Shown: positions 1-9,129 of the stretch, in pieces
Numbering within the stretch: the first letter of the stretch is position 1
Layout: each line of letters opens with the position of its first letter
From: Alphaproteobacteria bacterium
GTDB lineage: Bacteria > Pseudomonadota > Alphaproteobacteria > Micavibrionales > Micavibrionaceae
DNA length: 64,000 nt
Assembly (NCBI GenBank): GCA_009995045.1
Contig: JAACQG010000008.1
Location: forward strand, 225-64,224
Direction of reading: 5' to 3'
Notes under the pieces: model-generated
Databases searched by the model: none
Told to the model about the DNA's origin: nothing
Seen by the model: only the letters and a program-made list of their open reading frames with translations
Translations under genes and position numbers: made by a program

Positions 1-821
1 AGGAATTTGCGTGCGAATTCTACGGCGACTTGTGGGGCTGCGCCGTTAAGATATGCGATCATTGCGATTTTGATGCATTTATAATACATGACTTCGGTTT
101 CTGCTTTTGATGTCATCGCGGATGCAATAGGAGCCACGATACCATATGAAATCCACACACCGAGGAATGTTCCGACCAATGCACCGCCGATCATTTTACC
201 AAGAACCGCGGGCGGTTCATTAATGGAGGCCATGGTCTTAATCACGCCCAGAACCGCGGCAACAATACCAAGGGCGGGGATACCATCCGCCATGGTTTGA
301 ACGGCGTGGCCGGGGTGGCCTTCATGGTGTTCGATTGTCTCAATCTCTTGATCCATTAATGCTTCTAGCTGGAACGGGTTTTCATTGCCCAAAGAGATAA
401 TGCGTAGATAGTCGCAGAGAAACACAATGGCGTGGTGGTTATGCTGAAATTTGGGGAATTGACCGAACAGATCACTCTCATGTGGGTTTTCGATATGTGT
501 CTCTAGCGCGAGCCACCCTTTTGTTCTGGCAAGCTTGAAGACGGTAAATAGCATGGAGAGCAATTCAGTGTAATCGGCTTTCGAATAGGCGCTTGGTTTT
601 GATAGGGCGCTGAGATAGCTGACGCAGCCTTTGATGGTGTCACCCGTATTGGCGATGATGAAGGCGGAGAATGCACAGCCCATGATGATGACGAATTCAC
701 CGGGGAGGGCTTTGAGAATCATCATAAACAGCTTAATAAAGCCAGGCATGTTAAAGCCCATCGCAATCAGCAAGCCACCGAAGGTACAGACAAAGATCCC
801 TAATATACCGACAAATTTCAT
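1..821 (-). CDS. motA: Flagellar motor stator protein MotA (3' end cut by window edge)
   Basis: MotA forms, with MotB, the proton-conducting stator in the inner membrane that drives flagellar rotation. The reverse strand reads from an ATG at 821 with no stop before the edge, giving about 273 residues; the family has about 285-295, so little is missing. The start MKFVGILGIFVCTFGGLL is a MotA-type first helix. The cytoplasmic region contains ETIEHHEGH, followed by two helices with the conserved prolines in DGIPALGIVAAVLGVIKTM and VWISYGIVAPIASAM. motB would be expected beyond the left edge. The gene is divergent from nothing nearby; hemB lies upstream on the same strand, 165 bp away. Confidence 0.95.
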   Translation of the reverse strand, partial: MKFVGILGIFVCTFGGLLIAMGFNMPGFIKLFMMILKALPGEFVIIMGCAFSAFIIANTGDTIKGCVSYLSALSKPSAYSKADYTELLSMLFTVFKLARTKGWLALETHIENPHESDLFGQFPKFQHNHHAIVFLCDYLRIISLGNENPFQLEALMDQEIETIEHHEGHPGHAVQTMADGIPALGIVAAVLGVIKTMASINEPPAVLGKMIGGALVGTFLGVWISYGIVAPIASAMTSKAETEVMYYKCIKIAMIAYLNGAAPQVAVEFARKF

Positions 822-986
822 GTTTTGTCCTTATGTGCCCCGTGACGGGAAACTGGTTAAATAATATACGCAGTTATTGACGTGAGAACCCTCATCATAA
901 GGGGAGAAGTTTAAAAAGCTTTTAACACGAGCTATTATCAGTGTCAGGTTTTTTGCGTTTAAGATCAAGGGGTATTGGTTTGATAT

Positions 987-2039
987 TTATGCTTTTACAA
1001 GAATTTTTGCGGCATCAATGGCGCCATAGGTCAAAATTCCATCACATCCGGCACGGCGGAAAGAGAGCAATGTCTCAATCAGGCATGCGTCATAATCAAG
1101 CCAGCCATTTTCTGAGGCGGCTTTGAGCATCGCGAATTCGCCGCTGACATGATAGGCGAAGGTGGGCATTTGGAAGGTCGTTTTGATGTCACGGACAATA
1201 TCAAGATAGGGCAGGCCGGGTTTCACCATGACCATGTCTGCACCTTCGTTGATGTCTAATTGCACCTCGCGGATCGATACGCGGCGGTTAGCGGGGTTCA
1301 TCTGATATGTCTTTTTGTCGCCTTTCAGCGCGCCATCGGAATTCACCGCATCACGAAAGGGGCCGTAGAATGCGGAGGCGAATTTTGCGGAATAAGCCAT
1401 GATGGCGGTGTTGATGAAGCGTGATTCATCCAGTGTTGAGCGAATTGCGGCGATGCGGCCATCCATCATGTCGGAGGGAGCAATGATATCTGCGCCGGCT
1501 TGTGTCTGGACGAGTGCTTGTTTGCGCAGAATTTCGATGGTTTCGTCGTTGAGGACATACCCTTGTTCATCAATCAGGCCATCATGGCCATGTGTTGTAT
1601 ACGGGTCGAGCGCGACATCAGTGATAATGCCGATATCCGGGACAGCTTTTTTGATGGCCTGTACCGTGCGGCAGATTAAATTATCTGGGTTTGTGGCTTC
1701 TGTGCCTTTATCGTTTTTCAGCTTGCTGTCAATTGCGGGGAAGAGCGCAATGGCGGGGATGCCCAAATCATAGGCTTGTTTCACGGTTTTAATGGCGAGG
1801 TCTATTGATTGGCGGTTGACGCCGGGCATAGATTCGATTGGCTGGCTTTGATTTTCGCCCTCAATCACGAATAAAGGAAGGATTAGGTCGCTCGGTGTTA
1901 TGCGGTGTTCAGCGATCATATCGCGCATCCAGCCCGTGCTTCTTAGGCGGCGCATTCTTATGTCGGGATATTGTGCTTGGCTGTTTTTCTTGCCTAAGAT
2001 ATTGCTGATTGTCTCTTGGTTGGAATCTTTTTGAGACAT
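987..2039 (-). CDS. hemB: Porphobilinogen synthase (delta-aminolevulinate dehydratase)
   Basis: HemB condenses two 5-aminolevulinate molecules to porphobilinogen, the second common step of tetrapyrrole synthesis, in the cytoplasm. The 350-residue protein is full length. The two active-site lysines are visible in AYSAKFASAFYGPFRDA (about K219) and DMVMVKPGLPYLD (about K273, the Schiff-base lysine). The metal loop reads DVALDPYTTHGHDG, with Asp/Ala in place of the zinc cysteines of the E. coli type (DTCFCEYTSHGHCG). This is the magnesium-responsive form known from other alphaproteobacteria and plants. It is divergent from the hydrolase gene at 2109, with a 69-bp shared upstream region. Confidence 0.97.
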   Translation of the reverse strand: MSQKDSNQETISNILGKKNSQAQYPDIRMRRLRSTGWMRDMIAEHRITPSDLILPLFVIEGENQSQPIESMPGVNRQSIDLAIKTVKQAYDLGIPAIALFPAIDSKLKNDKGTEATNPDNLICRTVQAIKKAVPDIGIITDVALDPYTTHGHDGLIDEQGYVLNDETIEILRKQALVQTQAGADIIAPSDMMDGRIAAIRSTLDESRFINTAIMAYSAKFASAFYGPFRDAVNSDGALKGDKKTYQMNPANRRVSIREVQLDINEGADMVMVKPGLPYLDIVRDIKTTFQMPTFAYHVSGEFAMLKAASENGWLDYDACLIETLLSFRRAGCDGILTYGAIDAAKILVKA

Positions 2040-2108
2040 GTTATAATCCTTTTATTCGCGGTTATTATCGCATTTTATGTAACGCCATTTCTTATAGATA
2101 TATTTATT

Positions 2109-3191
2109 ATGAATCAAGACAGCATCGACCCATCAGAGCAAATCTTAACACATAAGCGTGGAGGATTGGGCGTGATAACGCTGAATCGCCTTGAGGCATT
2201 AAATGCGCTGTCGTTGGAGATGATCCGCCAGATTGCAATGATATTGAAGCGTTGGGAGAGCGATGATGAGGTTTCTACTGTTGCGTTCATCGGGGCGGGG
2301 GATCGTGCCTTTTGTGCCGGCGGTGATTTAAAAAGCTTTTACCGTGCGGGGATGGATTATCGTCGTGGGCAGGTAGATTTGAGCGTTCCTAGTCTTTATT
2401 TCGGAGAGGAATATTCGCTTAATAAGCAGATTTTTCATTATCCTAAACCAACAATCGCTATCATGGATGGCGTCACTATGGGCGGTGGGTACGGTATTGC
2501 GGGGCATTGTCAGTATAGATTTGTAACTGAAAACACTTTATTTGCCATGCCAGAGGTCGCGATTGGTTTATTCCCGGATGTTGGCAGTGTTTATCATTTG
2601 CTTCGTGCGCCCAATAACTGGGGGCGTTATCTTGCCATTACTGGTGTTCAGATAAAAGCAGGTGATGTTTTGGCGGCGGGTCTTGCCGATGATTATATTC
2701 AAAGCGGTGATGTTTCGGCCTTTCTTGATGGTGTTGCCTCGCAAGGCATTGAAAACGTTATCGGCAAGTTTTCTAGCGATAAGCCCAAGGCTATCGTTTT
2801 TGCCGATCATGGTGATCTCATTCGTGATGTTTTTGTTGGTTGTGATGTTTTGGCGATGTGTTCGAGACTGCGCGAGAATGGCTTGGCATGGGCGATGGAG
2901 ATTTTAAGTGTGATTTTATCACGCGCTCCGATTAGCGTTATGGTTACGGCGAAGCATCTTGAGGATATGGTGGGGGCTGAATTTGATGACGTGATTGCGT
3001 TTGATTATACGCTCGCGCAGAATTTTGTGGGTTATCCTGATTTATATGAGGGAATACGCGCGGTTTTGATTGATCGTCAGCATGCGCCAATTTGGCAGCC
3101 AGAAACGCTTGAGGATGTTCGTGATGAGCAGGTGGAGCGTTTTTTCAAGGCCGGAGATAAATCGTTATACGAGGTGAAAATTTTTAACTGA
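2109..3191 (+). CDS. 3-hydroxyisobutyryl-CoA hydrolase-like (crotonase superfamily)
   Basis: The 360-residue crotonase-fold protein most resembles 3-hydroxyisobutyryl-CoA hydrolase, which releases 3-hydroxyisobutyrate in valine breakdown. Oxyanion-hole segments are visible as RAFCAGGDLKSFYRAG and MDGVTMGGGYGIAGH, and the catalytic glutamate region as MPEVAIGLFPDVG. The length (about 350-360 residues, longer than plain enoyl-CoA hydratases of about 260) and the C-terminal ECH_2-like part support the hydrolase assignment. The frame is open upstream to 2016, but MNQDSIDPSEQILTHKRGG at 2109 is the start that fits the family and leaves room for a promoter. Enoyl-CoA hydratase activity cannot be excluded. 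Confidence 0.85.
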   Translation: MNQDSIDPSEQILTHKRGGLGVITLNRLEALNALSLEMIRQIAMILKRWESDDEVSTVAFIGAGDRAFCAGGDLKSFYRAGMDYRRGQVDLSVPSLYFGEEYSLNKQIFHYPKPTIAIMDGVTMGGGYGIAGHCQYRFVTENTLFAMPEVAIGLFPDVGSVYHLLRAPNNWGRYLAITGVQIKAGDVLAAGLADDYIQSGDVSAFLDGVASQGIENVIGKFSSDKPKAIVFADHGDLIRDVFVGCDVLAMCSRLRENGLAWAMEILSVILSRAPISVMVTAKHLEDMVGAEFDDVIAFDYTLAQNFVGYPDLYEGIRAVLIDRQHAPIWQPETLEDVRDEQVERFFKAGDKSLYEVKIFN

Positions 3192-3322
3192 TGGTTTGTT
3201 GTTAATTTTAGTAACTTTTGTTTAAGTTTTAATCTGTTAATATAAGTGTTATTAAATTCTTTGTTGACCTTATCTGGTCGGGCATTCACAATTAAACCTT
3301 AAATTACTCGGAGCTGCATACA

Positions 3323-3787
3323 GTGACACCTACACCTTATTACGAAGCCATTCAATTGATAGAGCGCCTGCACCGTCATTTCCTTGACGTGTTGAAGGTT
3401 GAGCTTGATAAAAAAGGCATTCAGGACATTAACAACGTGCAGTCGATGATTTTGCACAATATTGGTGTTGATGAATTAACCGTGGGCGAGCTTACTATTC
3501 GTGGTTATTATCTTGGTTCAAATGTTTCATACAACGTGAAAAAGATGGTGGAGAACGGCTATTTGATCCAAGAGCGTTCTGTTCATGATAAGCGTTCGAT
3601 CCGTGTGAAATTGTCCGAAAAAGGCATTGAATTGAACACAATGCTATCGGATATGTTTGCACGCCATGAAGACCAAATCGCACAAACCGATGTTTCTAAT
3701 GAAAATCTTATTGGTTTGAATGATACGCTTAAGAAGCTTGAGCGTTTCTGGGCGAATCAGACCAGCGGTTACGGCGGCGGGTTTTAG
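3323..3787 (+). CDS. MarR-family winged-helix regulator (LdtR-like)
   Basis: A 154-residue MarR-type DNA-binding protein. The helix-turn-helix and wing are in the middle (about residues 50-100): TVGELTIRGYYLGSNVSYNVKKMVENGYL, then the wing DKRSIRVKLSEKG (given here as separate short segments of the domain). An alphaproteobacterial subgroup of this type includes Liberibacter LdtR, a regulator of peptidoglycan L,D-transpeptidation and stress response; that link is by resemblance only. It starts at GTG, with CGGAG about 9 nt upstream. It stands alone, so its targets cannot be read from the context. Confidence 0.85.
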   Translation: MTPTPYYEAIQLIERLHRHFLDVLKVELDKKGIQDINNVQSMILHNIGVDELTVGELTIRGYYLGSNVSYNVKKMVENGYLIQERSVHDKRSIRVKLSEKGIELNTMLSDMFARHEDQIAQTDVSNENLIGLNDTLKKLERFWANQTSGYGGGF

Positions 3788-3826
3788 TCTTCGCCCTTTT
3801 CCTTTTTACAACGTTACTGCGATCCT

Positions 3827-3844
3827 CGCCTATGAAAATAGGCG
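3827..3844. other. Perfect stem-loop with GAAA tetraloop
   Basis: CGCCTAT-GAAA-ATAGGCG is a 7-bp perfect stem closed by a GNRA-type loop, about 40 bp after the marR stop. Neither strand shows a U-tract next to it, so it does not look like a standard intrinsic terminator. It could act as an mRNA 3'-end stabiliser for marR. Confidence 0.5.
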
Positions 3845-3882
3845 TCGTCACTTGTGCCTTGTATAAAGAAAAATTGCTTTGA

Positions 3883-4233
3883 CTATTCTTTGTGTGGGTT
3901 TTCGTAGAAGATCATTGCGGCGATCCCTCTTGTTATCAATGCTATAATTAGTAAAGAGGGTATGAAAAGCTTCCAACCGTAGAGATATAATTTCATTAGC
4001 ATCAAAGGTTTTGCCGCATATAAAAACATTATAAGCGTTAAAATATTAGGAAGGGGAATTGATGCCCCTATGACTACAGGTGTTATGGTTGGGAAGCATA
4101 ATAAGCTTACAATTGCAGTCACGCACCATTTTTTGCTTATGTTGCTGAGGCGTGTTTTTGATAGAATAAAGCTAGATATTGTCAGCGTTAAAAAGAATGA
4201 CAAGGCAAATACAGCTATAACAATTGCTATCAT
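3883..4233 (-). CDS. Small four-helix membrane protein, coupled to gcdH
   Basis: A 116-residue hydrophobic protein of unknown function. About four membrane segments can be seen: residues 2-24 (IAIVIAVFALSFFLTLTIS), 38-58, 62-80 and 90-110. There is no signal-peptide cleavage site and no recognisable motif. Its ATG shares one base with the stop of the glutaryl-CoA dehydrogenase gene (TGATG), so the two are very likely translated together. A role connected with glutarate/lysine catabolism is only a guess from position. Confidence 0.7.
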   Translation of the reverse strand: MIAIVIAVFALSFFLTLTISSFILSKTRLSNISKKWCVTAIVSLLCFPTITPVVIGASIPLPNILTLIMFLYAAKPLMLMKLYLYGWKLFIPSLLIIALITRGIAAMIFYENPHKE

Positions 4234-5420
4234 CAGCTAAAAGCCTGCTGTCCCGTCATCGCTCTTCCCAAAATGAGGGCGTGGATGTCGTGGGTGCCTT
4301 CGTAAGTGTTGACGGATTCCAGATTACACATGTGGCGCATGACATGATATTCGTCAGCGATGCCGTTGCCGCCGTGCATGTCTCTAGCCATTCTTGCGAT
4401 ATCGAGGGCTTTGCCGCAATTGTTGCGTTTGAGGAGGGATATGGCTTCGGGGGCGGCGTTGTCGGCGTCGCGCAATCTTCCTAGTCTATGGCAGGCGGTT
4501 AGCCCTAATGTGATCTCGGTTTGCATGTCGGCGAGTTTCTTTTGGATCAGTTGTTGACCTGCGAGTGGTTTGCCGAAGATATGGCGATCCATCACGTAGT
4601 TTCTTGCGCGGTGCCAGCAGTCTTCGGCGGCGCCCATGACGCCCCATGCGATCCCATAACGCGCCGAATTGAGGCACATAAATGGAGATTTGATCCCGAA
4701 TGCATCGGGCATGCGTTGCTCTTCTCCGACCTCAACCTCGTCAAAGGCGATGCCGCCAGTGGGGGAGGCGCGTAAGGAGAGCTTGCCTTCGATTTTAGGG
4801 GCGGTGAGGCCTTTCATGCCTTTTTCAAGGATGAAGCCGCCGATTTTACCATCATGATCGCCGCCATGAATGCGCGCCCAGACGATGAAAATTTCGGCAA
4901 TGGGGGAATTTGATATCCATTGCTTTGCGCCGCTGATCTTATATGAACCATCATTATAGACAGCCTTGGTGCGCATATCATTGGGGTCGGAGCCGCCATC
5001 GGGTTCGGTCAGGCCGAAACAGCCGACAAATTCCCCGCTTGCGAGTTTGGGGAGGTATTTTTGTTTTTGCTCATCGCTGCCAAACATATAGATGGGCAGC
5101 ATGACCAATGATGATTGCACAGAGTAGCAGGAGCGATAGGCGGAATCGACGCGTTCCAATTCGCGGGCAATCAGGCCGACGGATGTGTAATTGGTGCCGG
5201 CGCAGTCATAGCCGTCGATCATAGGGCCGAGCAAACCAAGGCCGCCCATTTCGTTCATGATCTCGCGGTCAAAGCTTTCGGTGCGGTAAGCCTCCATCAC
5301 GCGGGGCATGAGTTTGTTCTGTGCGTAATCGCGGGCGGTTTTTTGAACCATCAATTCATCCTCGGTTAGGAGGTCGTCGAGGTTGAAGGGGTCTTCCCAA
5401 TTAAAATCTGCTTTTTTCAT
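4233..5420 (-). CDS. gcdH: Glutaryl-CoA dehydrogenase
   Basis: A flavin-dependent acyl-CoA dehydrogenase that oxidises and decarboxylates glutaryl-CoA to crotonyl-CoA in lysine/tryptophan breakdown, passing electrons to ETF. The 395-residue sequence is full length. Diagnostic GcdH segments include [17 protein letters not shown] at the N-terminus, [12 protein letters not shown] (with the substrate-binding Arg), [13 protein letters not shown], and the C-terminal [20 protein letters not shown] with the catalytic Glu at about residue 374. These match GcdH better than short-chain ACADs. It is divergent from the DUF6898-like gene, with a palindromic repeat in the shared upstream region. Confidence 0.95.
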   Translation of the reverse strand: MKKADFNWEDPFNLDDLLTEDELMVQKTARDYAQNKLMPRVMEAYRTESFDREIMNEMGGLGLLGPMIDGYDCAGTNYTSVGLIARELERVDSAYRSCYSVQSSLVMLPIYMFGSDEQKQKYLPKLASGEFVGCFGLTEPDGGSDPNDMRTKAVYNDGSYKISGAKQWISNSPIAEIFIVWARIHGGDHDGKIGGFILEKGMKGLTAPKIEGKLSLRASPTGGIAFDEVEVGEEQRMPDAFGIKSPFMCLNSARYGIAWGVMGAAEDCWHRARNYVMDRHIFGKPLAGQQLIQKKLADMQTEITLGLTACHRLGRLRDADNAAPEAISLLKRNNCGKALDIARMARDMHGGNGIADEYHVMRHMCNLESVNTYEGTHDIHALILGRAMTGQQAFS

Positions 5421-5431
5421 GGTTAAATTTA

Positions 5432-5519
5432 ACCACAGAGGGGAAAGGGAAAGAAAGAGATAAAAGTGTTATTTTGTTTTTTCTCTTTAAATTTCATTTA
5501 TCTCTTCAAACTCTGTGGT
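5432..5519. repeat. Palindromic repeat, ACCACAGAG family
   Basis: The ends are perfect inverted repeats, ACCACAGAG (5432-5440) and CTCTGTGGT (5511-5519). Inside, a second matching pair, AGAGATAAA and TTTATCTCT, extends the symmetry. The element fills the gap between gcdH and the next gene, so both promoters must lie within or against it. Repeats with ACCACAGAG...CTCTGTGGT ends recur in many unrelated bacterial genomes; that comparison is from memory. Confidence 0.7.
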
Positions 5520-5529
5520 AATAAAAAAT

Positions 5530-5730
5530 ATGAGCAAGCATAATTTACAGGGCCGTGAGGTCATTATCGAATTTCATCCTATTGGCATGTATGTGAAAGT
5601 CTCGGCGATGGATGTGGCGAGTTTGACGGAAATTTCTATCCAGGGGCCTGCGAGCGCGAGTGAGGATTTGCTCAAGCGTAATGCGCTTAAGCGCCTTGAA
5701 TATGTGTTGAAGAAAAAGGGCTTGATTTAA
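5530..5730 (+). CDS. Small conserved protein, DUF6898-like
   Basis: A 66-residue protein starting MSKHNLQGREVIIEFHP. The core (EVIIEFHPIGMYVKVSAMDV, then TEISIQGPASASEDLL and NALKRLEYVLKKKG) resembles a short alphaproteobacterial family of unknown function (DUF6898, recalled rather than searched). It is soluble, with a beta-rich first half and a helical end. It sits 27 bp upstream of rpiB on the same strand. The ATG at 5530 is preferred to upstream start codons because family members begin shortly before the REVIIEF segment. Confidence 0.7.
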   Translation: MSKHNLQGREVIIEFHPIGMYVKVSAMDVASLTEISIQGPASASEDLLKRNALKRLEYVLKKKGLI

Positions 5731-5741
5731 GGGCTGTAGAC

Positions 5742-5755
5742 ACACTATATAGTGT
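5742..5755. promoter_or_regulatory. Perfect 14-bp palindrome at the rpiB start
   Basis: ACACTATATAGTGT ends two bases before the rpiB ATG (5758), where a Shine-Dalgarno sequence would be expected. It looks like a repressor operator. TATATA within it (5746-5751), with TTGATT at 5722-5727 (18-bp spacing), could also serve as a promoter giving a nearly leaderless rpiB transcript. It resembles the NrdR-box outline, but the core is two bases shorter than the published consensus. Confidence 0.45.
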
Positions 5756-5757
5756 TC

Positions 5758-6183
5758 ATGAAACGTACGATAGCTATAGCTTGTGACCATGGTGGTTATG
5801 CCTTGAAGGAAGAGATTAAGTCTCGTTTTTCTGATGTTGATTGGAATGACCTTGGGTGCGACTCCACGGATTCTGTTGATTATCCTGATTTTGGTAAAAA
5901 GATGGCGGATGCGATTGCGACCGGTGAAGCGCCGCAAGGTGTTTTGATTTGCGGGACGGGAATTGGCATATCGATTGAAGCGAATCGTAACCCTGCTGTT
6001 CGTTGCGGTCTTTGTACGGATACGACCATGGCGCGGCTGACGCGTCAGCACAATGATGCGAATGTGCTTGCGCTTGGTGCGCGTATTGTTGGCGGGGAAT
6101 TGGCGTTTGATATCGTCGACGTGTTTTTGAATACAGAATTTGAAGGTGGTCGCCACCAAAAACGAATTGATAAGCTTAGTTAA
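5758..6183 (+). CDS. rpiB: Ribose-5-phosphate isomerase B
   Basis: RpiB interconverts ribose 5-phosphate and ribulose 5-phosphate in the pentose phosphate pathway. The 141-residue protein carries [13 protein letters not shown] at the start (phosphate loop), the catalytic-cysteine segment [17 protein letters not shown], and the conserved [16 protein letters not shown] 5758 is chosen over an in-frame GTG two codons upstream because it fits [13 protein letters not shown]. There is no clear Shine-Dalgarno sequence; a palindrome sits in its place. It is followed 16 bp later by glyA, a common alphaproteobacterial order. Confidence 0.95.
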   Translation: MKRTIAIACDHGGYALKEEIKSRFSDVDWNDLGCDSTDSVDYPDFGKKMADAIATGEAPQGVLICGTGIGISIEANRNPAVRCGLCTDTTMARLTRQHNDANVLALGARIVGGELAFDIVDVFLNTEFEGGRHQKRIDKLS

Positions 6184-6199
6184 GAAAAGGAATACCATA

Positions 6200-7516
6200 A
6201 TGAGCAACGCAGCGATAAAGGATGATAATATGAGCGATGTTGAAGGATTTTTCACCAATGATTTAGCGGTGGTTGATGCGGAGATTAAAGAGGCGATTGA
6301 TAATGAGCTTCATCGTCAGCAAACGCAGATCGAGTTGATCGCGTCGGAAAATATTACATCGAAAGCGGTTATTGACGCGCAAGGGTCTGTTTTGACCAAT
6401 AAATACGCGGAAGGATATCCAGGGCGTCGTTATTATGGCGGGTGTGAATTTGCAGATGTCGTTGAGAATTTGGCGCGTGATCGTGCGAAGGAATTGTTTG
6501 GCGCGAAATATGCGAATGTTCAGCCAAATTCCGGTTCACAGGCAAACCAAGGCGTGTTTACAGCGCTTCTTCAGCCTGGTGATACAATTTTGGGGATGAG
6601 CCTTGCTTCCGGTGGTCATTTGACACATGGTGCGGCGCCTAACCAATCCGGTAAATGGTTTAACGCTATTCAATATGGCGTGCGTGAAGATGACAATTTG
6701 CTTGATTACGAACAAGTTGAGCGTCTTGCGAAGGAGCACAAGCCGAAGATGATTATCGCGGGTGCATCTGCGTATCCACGTCAGATCGACTTCGCCCGTT
6801 TCCGCAAGATTGCGGATAGCGTTGGTGCATATCTTTTGGTGGATATGGCGCATTATGCTGGTTTGGTTGCCGGTGGGTCCTATGACTCGCCAGTGCCACA
6901 TGCGCATGTAACCACAACAACGACGCATAAGACCCTACGTGGGCCGCGTGGTGGTATGATTTTGACCAATGATCTTGAGATTTTCAAAAAGATCAATTCT
7001 GCTATTTTCCCTGGTATTCAGGGCGGGCCGCTGATGCATGTTATTGCAGGTAAAGCAGTGGCTTATAAGGAAGCATTAAAGCCTAGCTTTAAAGATTATG
7101 CGAAGGCGATTGTTGATAACGCACGCGTTCTAGCGGACACGCTTAAGGCGGGTGGCGCGGATATTGTATCGGGCGGAACAGACAGCCATATCGTGCTTCT
7201 TGATTTGCGTCCAAAAGGATTGCAGGGCAATGTCACCGAAGAGGCGCTTGAGCGTGCGGGTATGACATGTAACAAGAATGCGGTTCCGTATGACCCAGAA
7301 CCACCTATGGTGACGTCTGGTGTGCGTCTTGGAACGCCTGCGGCGACAACACGTGGTTTTGGTACTGCGGAGTGGAAACAAGTTGGTGAGCTTATTATCG
7401 AAGTGCTTGATGGGCTTAAGGCCAATGGCGTGGATGGTAATGGTGATGTTGAGAAGGCCGTTAAAGCGAAGGTGGAAGCTTTGTGTGCGCGTTTCCCAAT
7501 CTATCCAACGCTTTAA
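6200..7516 (+). CDS. glyA: Serine hydroxymethyltransferase
   Basis: A PLP enzyme that converts serine and tetrahydrofolate to glycine and methylene-tetrahydrofolate, the main one-carbon source. The PLP lysine lies in [17 protein letters not shown] (about K244). Other signatures are [27 protein letters not shown] and [17 protein letters not shown]. The length is 438 residues from ATG 6200 (AAGG about 9 nt upstream). A second ATG at 6230, with AAAGGA about 7 nt upstream, would give 428 residues, closer to the usual length, so the exact start is uncertain. It supplies one-carbon units next to nrdR and the riboflavin genes. Confidence 0.97.
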   Translation: MSNAAIKDDNMSDVEGFFTNDLAVVDAEIKEAIDNELHRQQTQIELIASENITSKAVIDAQGSVLTNKYAEGYPGRRYYGGCEFADVVENLARDRAKELFGAKYANVQPNSGSQANQGVFTALLQPGDTILGMSLASGGHLTHGAAPNQSGKWFNAIQYGVREDDNLLDYEQVERLAKEHKPKMIIAGASAYPRQIDFARFRKIADSVGAYLLVDMAHYAGLVAGGSYDSPVPHAHVTTTTTHKTLRGPRGGMILTNDLEIFKKINSAIFPGIQGGPLMHVIAGKAVAYKEALKPSFKDYAKAIVDNARVLADTLKAGGADIVSGGTDSHIVLLDLRPKGLQGNVTEEALERAGMTCNKNAVPYDPEPPMVTSGVRLGTPAATTRGFGTAEWKQVGELIIEVLDGLKANGVDGNGDVEKAVKAKVEALCARFPIYPTL

Positions 7517-7568
7517 CCGTCGATCAATGGGCTGCTTATAAATACAATATTCCTTAGGGGAAAAGCTG

Positions 7569-8036
7569 ATGAAATGCCCGTTTTGCGGCCATGACGAGAC
7601 ACAAGTGAAGGATTCGCGTCCTACGGAGGATAATACTGCCATCCGTCGTCGGCGCGAATGTCCATCTTGTGAACAGCGCTTTACCTCTTTTGAGCGGGTT
7701 CAATTGCGTGAGATGACCGTGGTGAAAGCGGGTGAGCGCAAACAGCCATTTGATCGTGATAAAATCATTAAATCTATGCAAATTGCGTTGCAGAAGCGCC
7801 CCGTTGATCTTGAGGTTATTGAAAAAGCGGTGACACAGATCGTGCGCAATTTGGAATCGCGCGGTGAGGCGGAGATTAAATCCGGCCTTATCGGTGAGGA
7901 AGTGATGAAGGCATTGGTTAACTTGGATACGGTTGGGTATATACGTTATGCCTCCGTATATAAGGATTTCCGAGAGCCTTCGGATTTCAATGCTTTCGTT
8001 GAAGAAATCAAACAAATTCAAGCCAAATCTAAATAG
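7569..8036 (+). CDS. nrdR: Transcriptional repressor NrdR
   Basis: NrdR senses ATP/dATP and represses ribonucleotide reductase genes. At 155 residues it has the canonical layout: a zinc ribbon in the first 35 residues (CPFCGH and CPSCEQRF), the linker [18 protein letters not shown], and an ATP-cone (about 49-139) beginning [16 protein letters not shown]. Shine-Dalgarno AGGGG lies about 9 nt upstream. It is co-directional with glyA and ribD, as in many alphaproteobacteria. Confidence 0.97.
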   Translation: MKCPFCGHDETQVKDSRPTEDNTAIRRRRECPSCEQRFTSFERVQLREMTVVKAGERKQPFDRDKIIKSMQIALQKRPVDLEVIEKAVTQIVRNLESRGEAEIKSGLIGEEVMKALVNLDTVGYIRYASVYKDFREPSDFNAFVEEIKQIQAKSK

Positions 8037-8046
8037 GGTTATCTCC

Positions 8047-9114
8047 ATGAATTATAGCGTCGATGAAGCCTATATGCGGATGGCGTTATCGGTTGCGCAG
8101 GACGGGCTTGGGCGGGTATGGCCTAATCCTTCTGTGGGCTGTGTGCTCGTTCATGATGGTGTTCCTGTTGGTGTTGGCTGTACTGCGGATGGTGGCAGAC
8201 CGCATGCGGAGACGGTTGCCATTGCCGCGGCGGGAGAGCGAGCAAAGGGCGCCACGGCTTATGTCACCTTGGAGCCATGCCATCATCATGGAAAGACACC
8301 GCCTTGCTCGAGAGCATTGATTGAAGCGGGGGTGAGCCGTGTTGTTGTGGCGTGTGTTGATCCTGATCCCCGTACGGCGGGGCAGGGAATTGAGGCTTTG
8401 CGCGCGGTGGGGATTGATGTTGAGGTTGGTCTTTACGGTGATATGGCGCTTGATTTGAATATCGGGTTTTTTAAGCGGGTTGAGGAAAACAGGCCATTTG
8501 TTTGCTTGAAACAGGCGATATCGGCGAATGGTTTGATCGCATCACGCGATGCGCATGGCGCGGGTCAGCACACACAAATTAGCGGTCATGACGCGCATGA
8601 ATATCTGCATTTTCTGCGTGCGACATATGATGCGATTGCGGTTGGTATTCACACTGTTTTATCCGATGATCCCCTATTAACCGCGCGTGTTGAGGGGCAT
8701 ATGCATTCGATTGTGCGTGTGGTTTTCGATTCCCAGCTCAAAATACCGCTTGATAGCAGATTGGTGCAGAGCGCGTCTGGTGACCCTGTGTGGGTTTTGT
8801 GTAAGGTTGCGGATGCGGATAAAAAACAGGCGCTTAATGATGCGGGGGTGCGTGTGATTGAAACGGGGGCGTGTGTGACATCTGCGCTTAACCGTTTGGC
8901 GGAGGCGGGTATTACGCGGCTTTTGGTTGAGGGGGGCGCGAAATTGCACAATTCCTTCATTGAGGCGGATGTTTTTGACGAGGTTCAGATTTTGCGATCG
9001 GTCAATATGCTTGATGCGGGCGGTGTTGAGGGGGCGGTGTTCGACCTTGATGCGCTTATGTGTGTTGAAAAACGCGAGATGGGTGAAGATTTGCTGGAAA
9101 TTTATCGTCGATAG
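8047..9114 (+). CDS. ribD: Bifunctional riboflavin deaminase/reductase RibD
   Basis: RibD performs two riboflavin steps: deamination of the GTP-derived pyrimidine (N-terminal domain) and NADPH reduction of the ribosyl side chain (C-terminal domain). In the 355 residues, the deaminase zinc site is visible as HAETVAI and EPCHHHGKTPPC, with NPSVGCVLV before it. The reductase half starts at about residue 150 (FVCLKQAISANGLIAS) and ends with LLVEGGAKLHNSF. The frame is open upstream, but ATG 8047 (MNYSVDEAYMRMAL) is the family start, 10 bp after the nrdR stop. Confidence 0.96.
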   Translation: MNYSVDEAYMRMALSVAQDGLGRVWPNPSVGCVLVHDGVPVGVGCTADGGRPHAETVAIAAAGERAKGATAYVTLEPCHHHGKTPPCSRALIEAGVSRVVVACVDPDPRTAGQGIEALRAVGIDVEVGLYGDMALDLNIGFFKRVEENRPFVCLKQAISANGLIASRDAHGAGQHTQISGHDAHEYLHFLRATYDAIAVGIHTVLSDDPLLTARVEGHMHSIVRVVFDSQLKIPLDSRLVQSASGDPVWVLCKVADADKKQALNDAGVRVIETGACVTSALNRLAEAGITRLLVEGGAKLHNSFIEADVFDEVQILRSVNMLDAGGVEGAVFDLDALMCVEKREMGEDLLEIYRR

Positions 9115-9129
9115 CCATAGGTTGCTTTC

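Noticed and set aside
5742-5755. Canonical NrdR box upstream of rpiB
   Set aside because: The palindrome has the right outline but its core is 8 rather than 10 bases between the C and G positions, so it is listed only as an unassigned operator.
5545-6258. Open frame of 237 codons opposite rpiB and the small gene before it
   Set aside because: Shadow of two well supported genes, with Arg/Asn/His-rich sequence and no family features.
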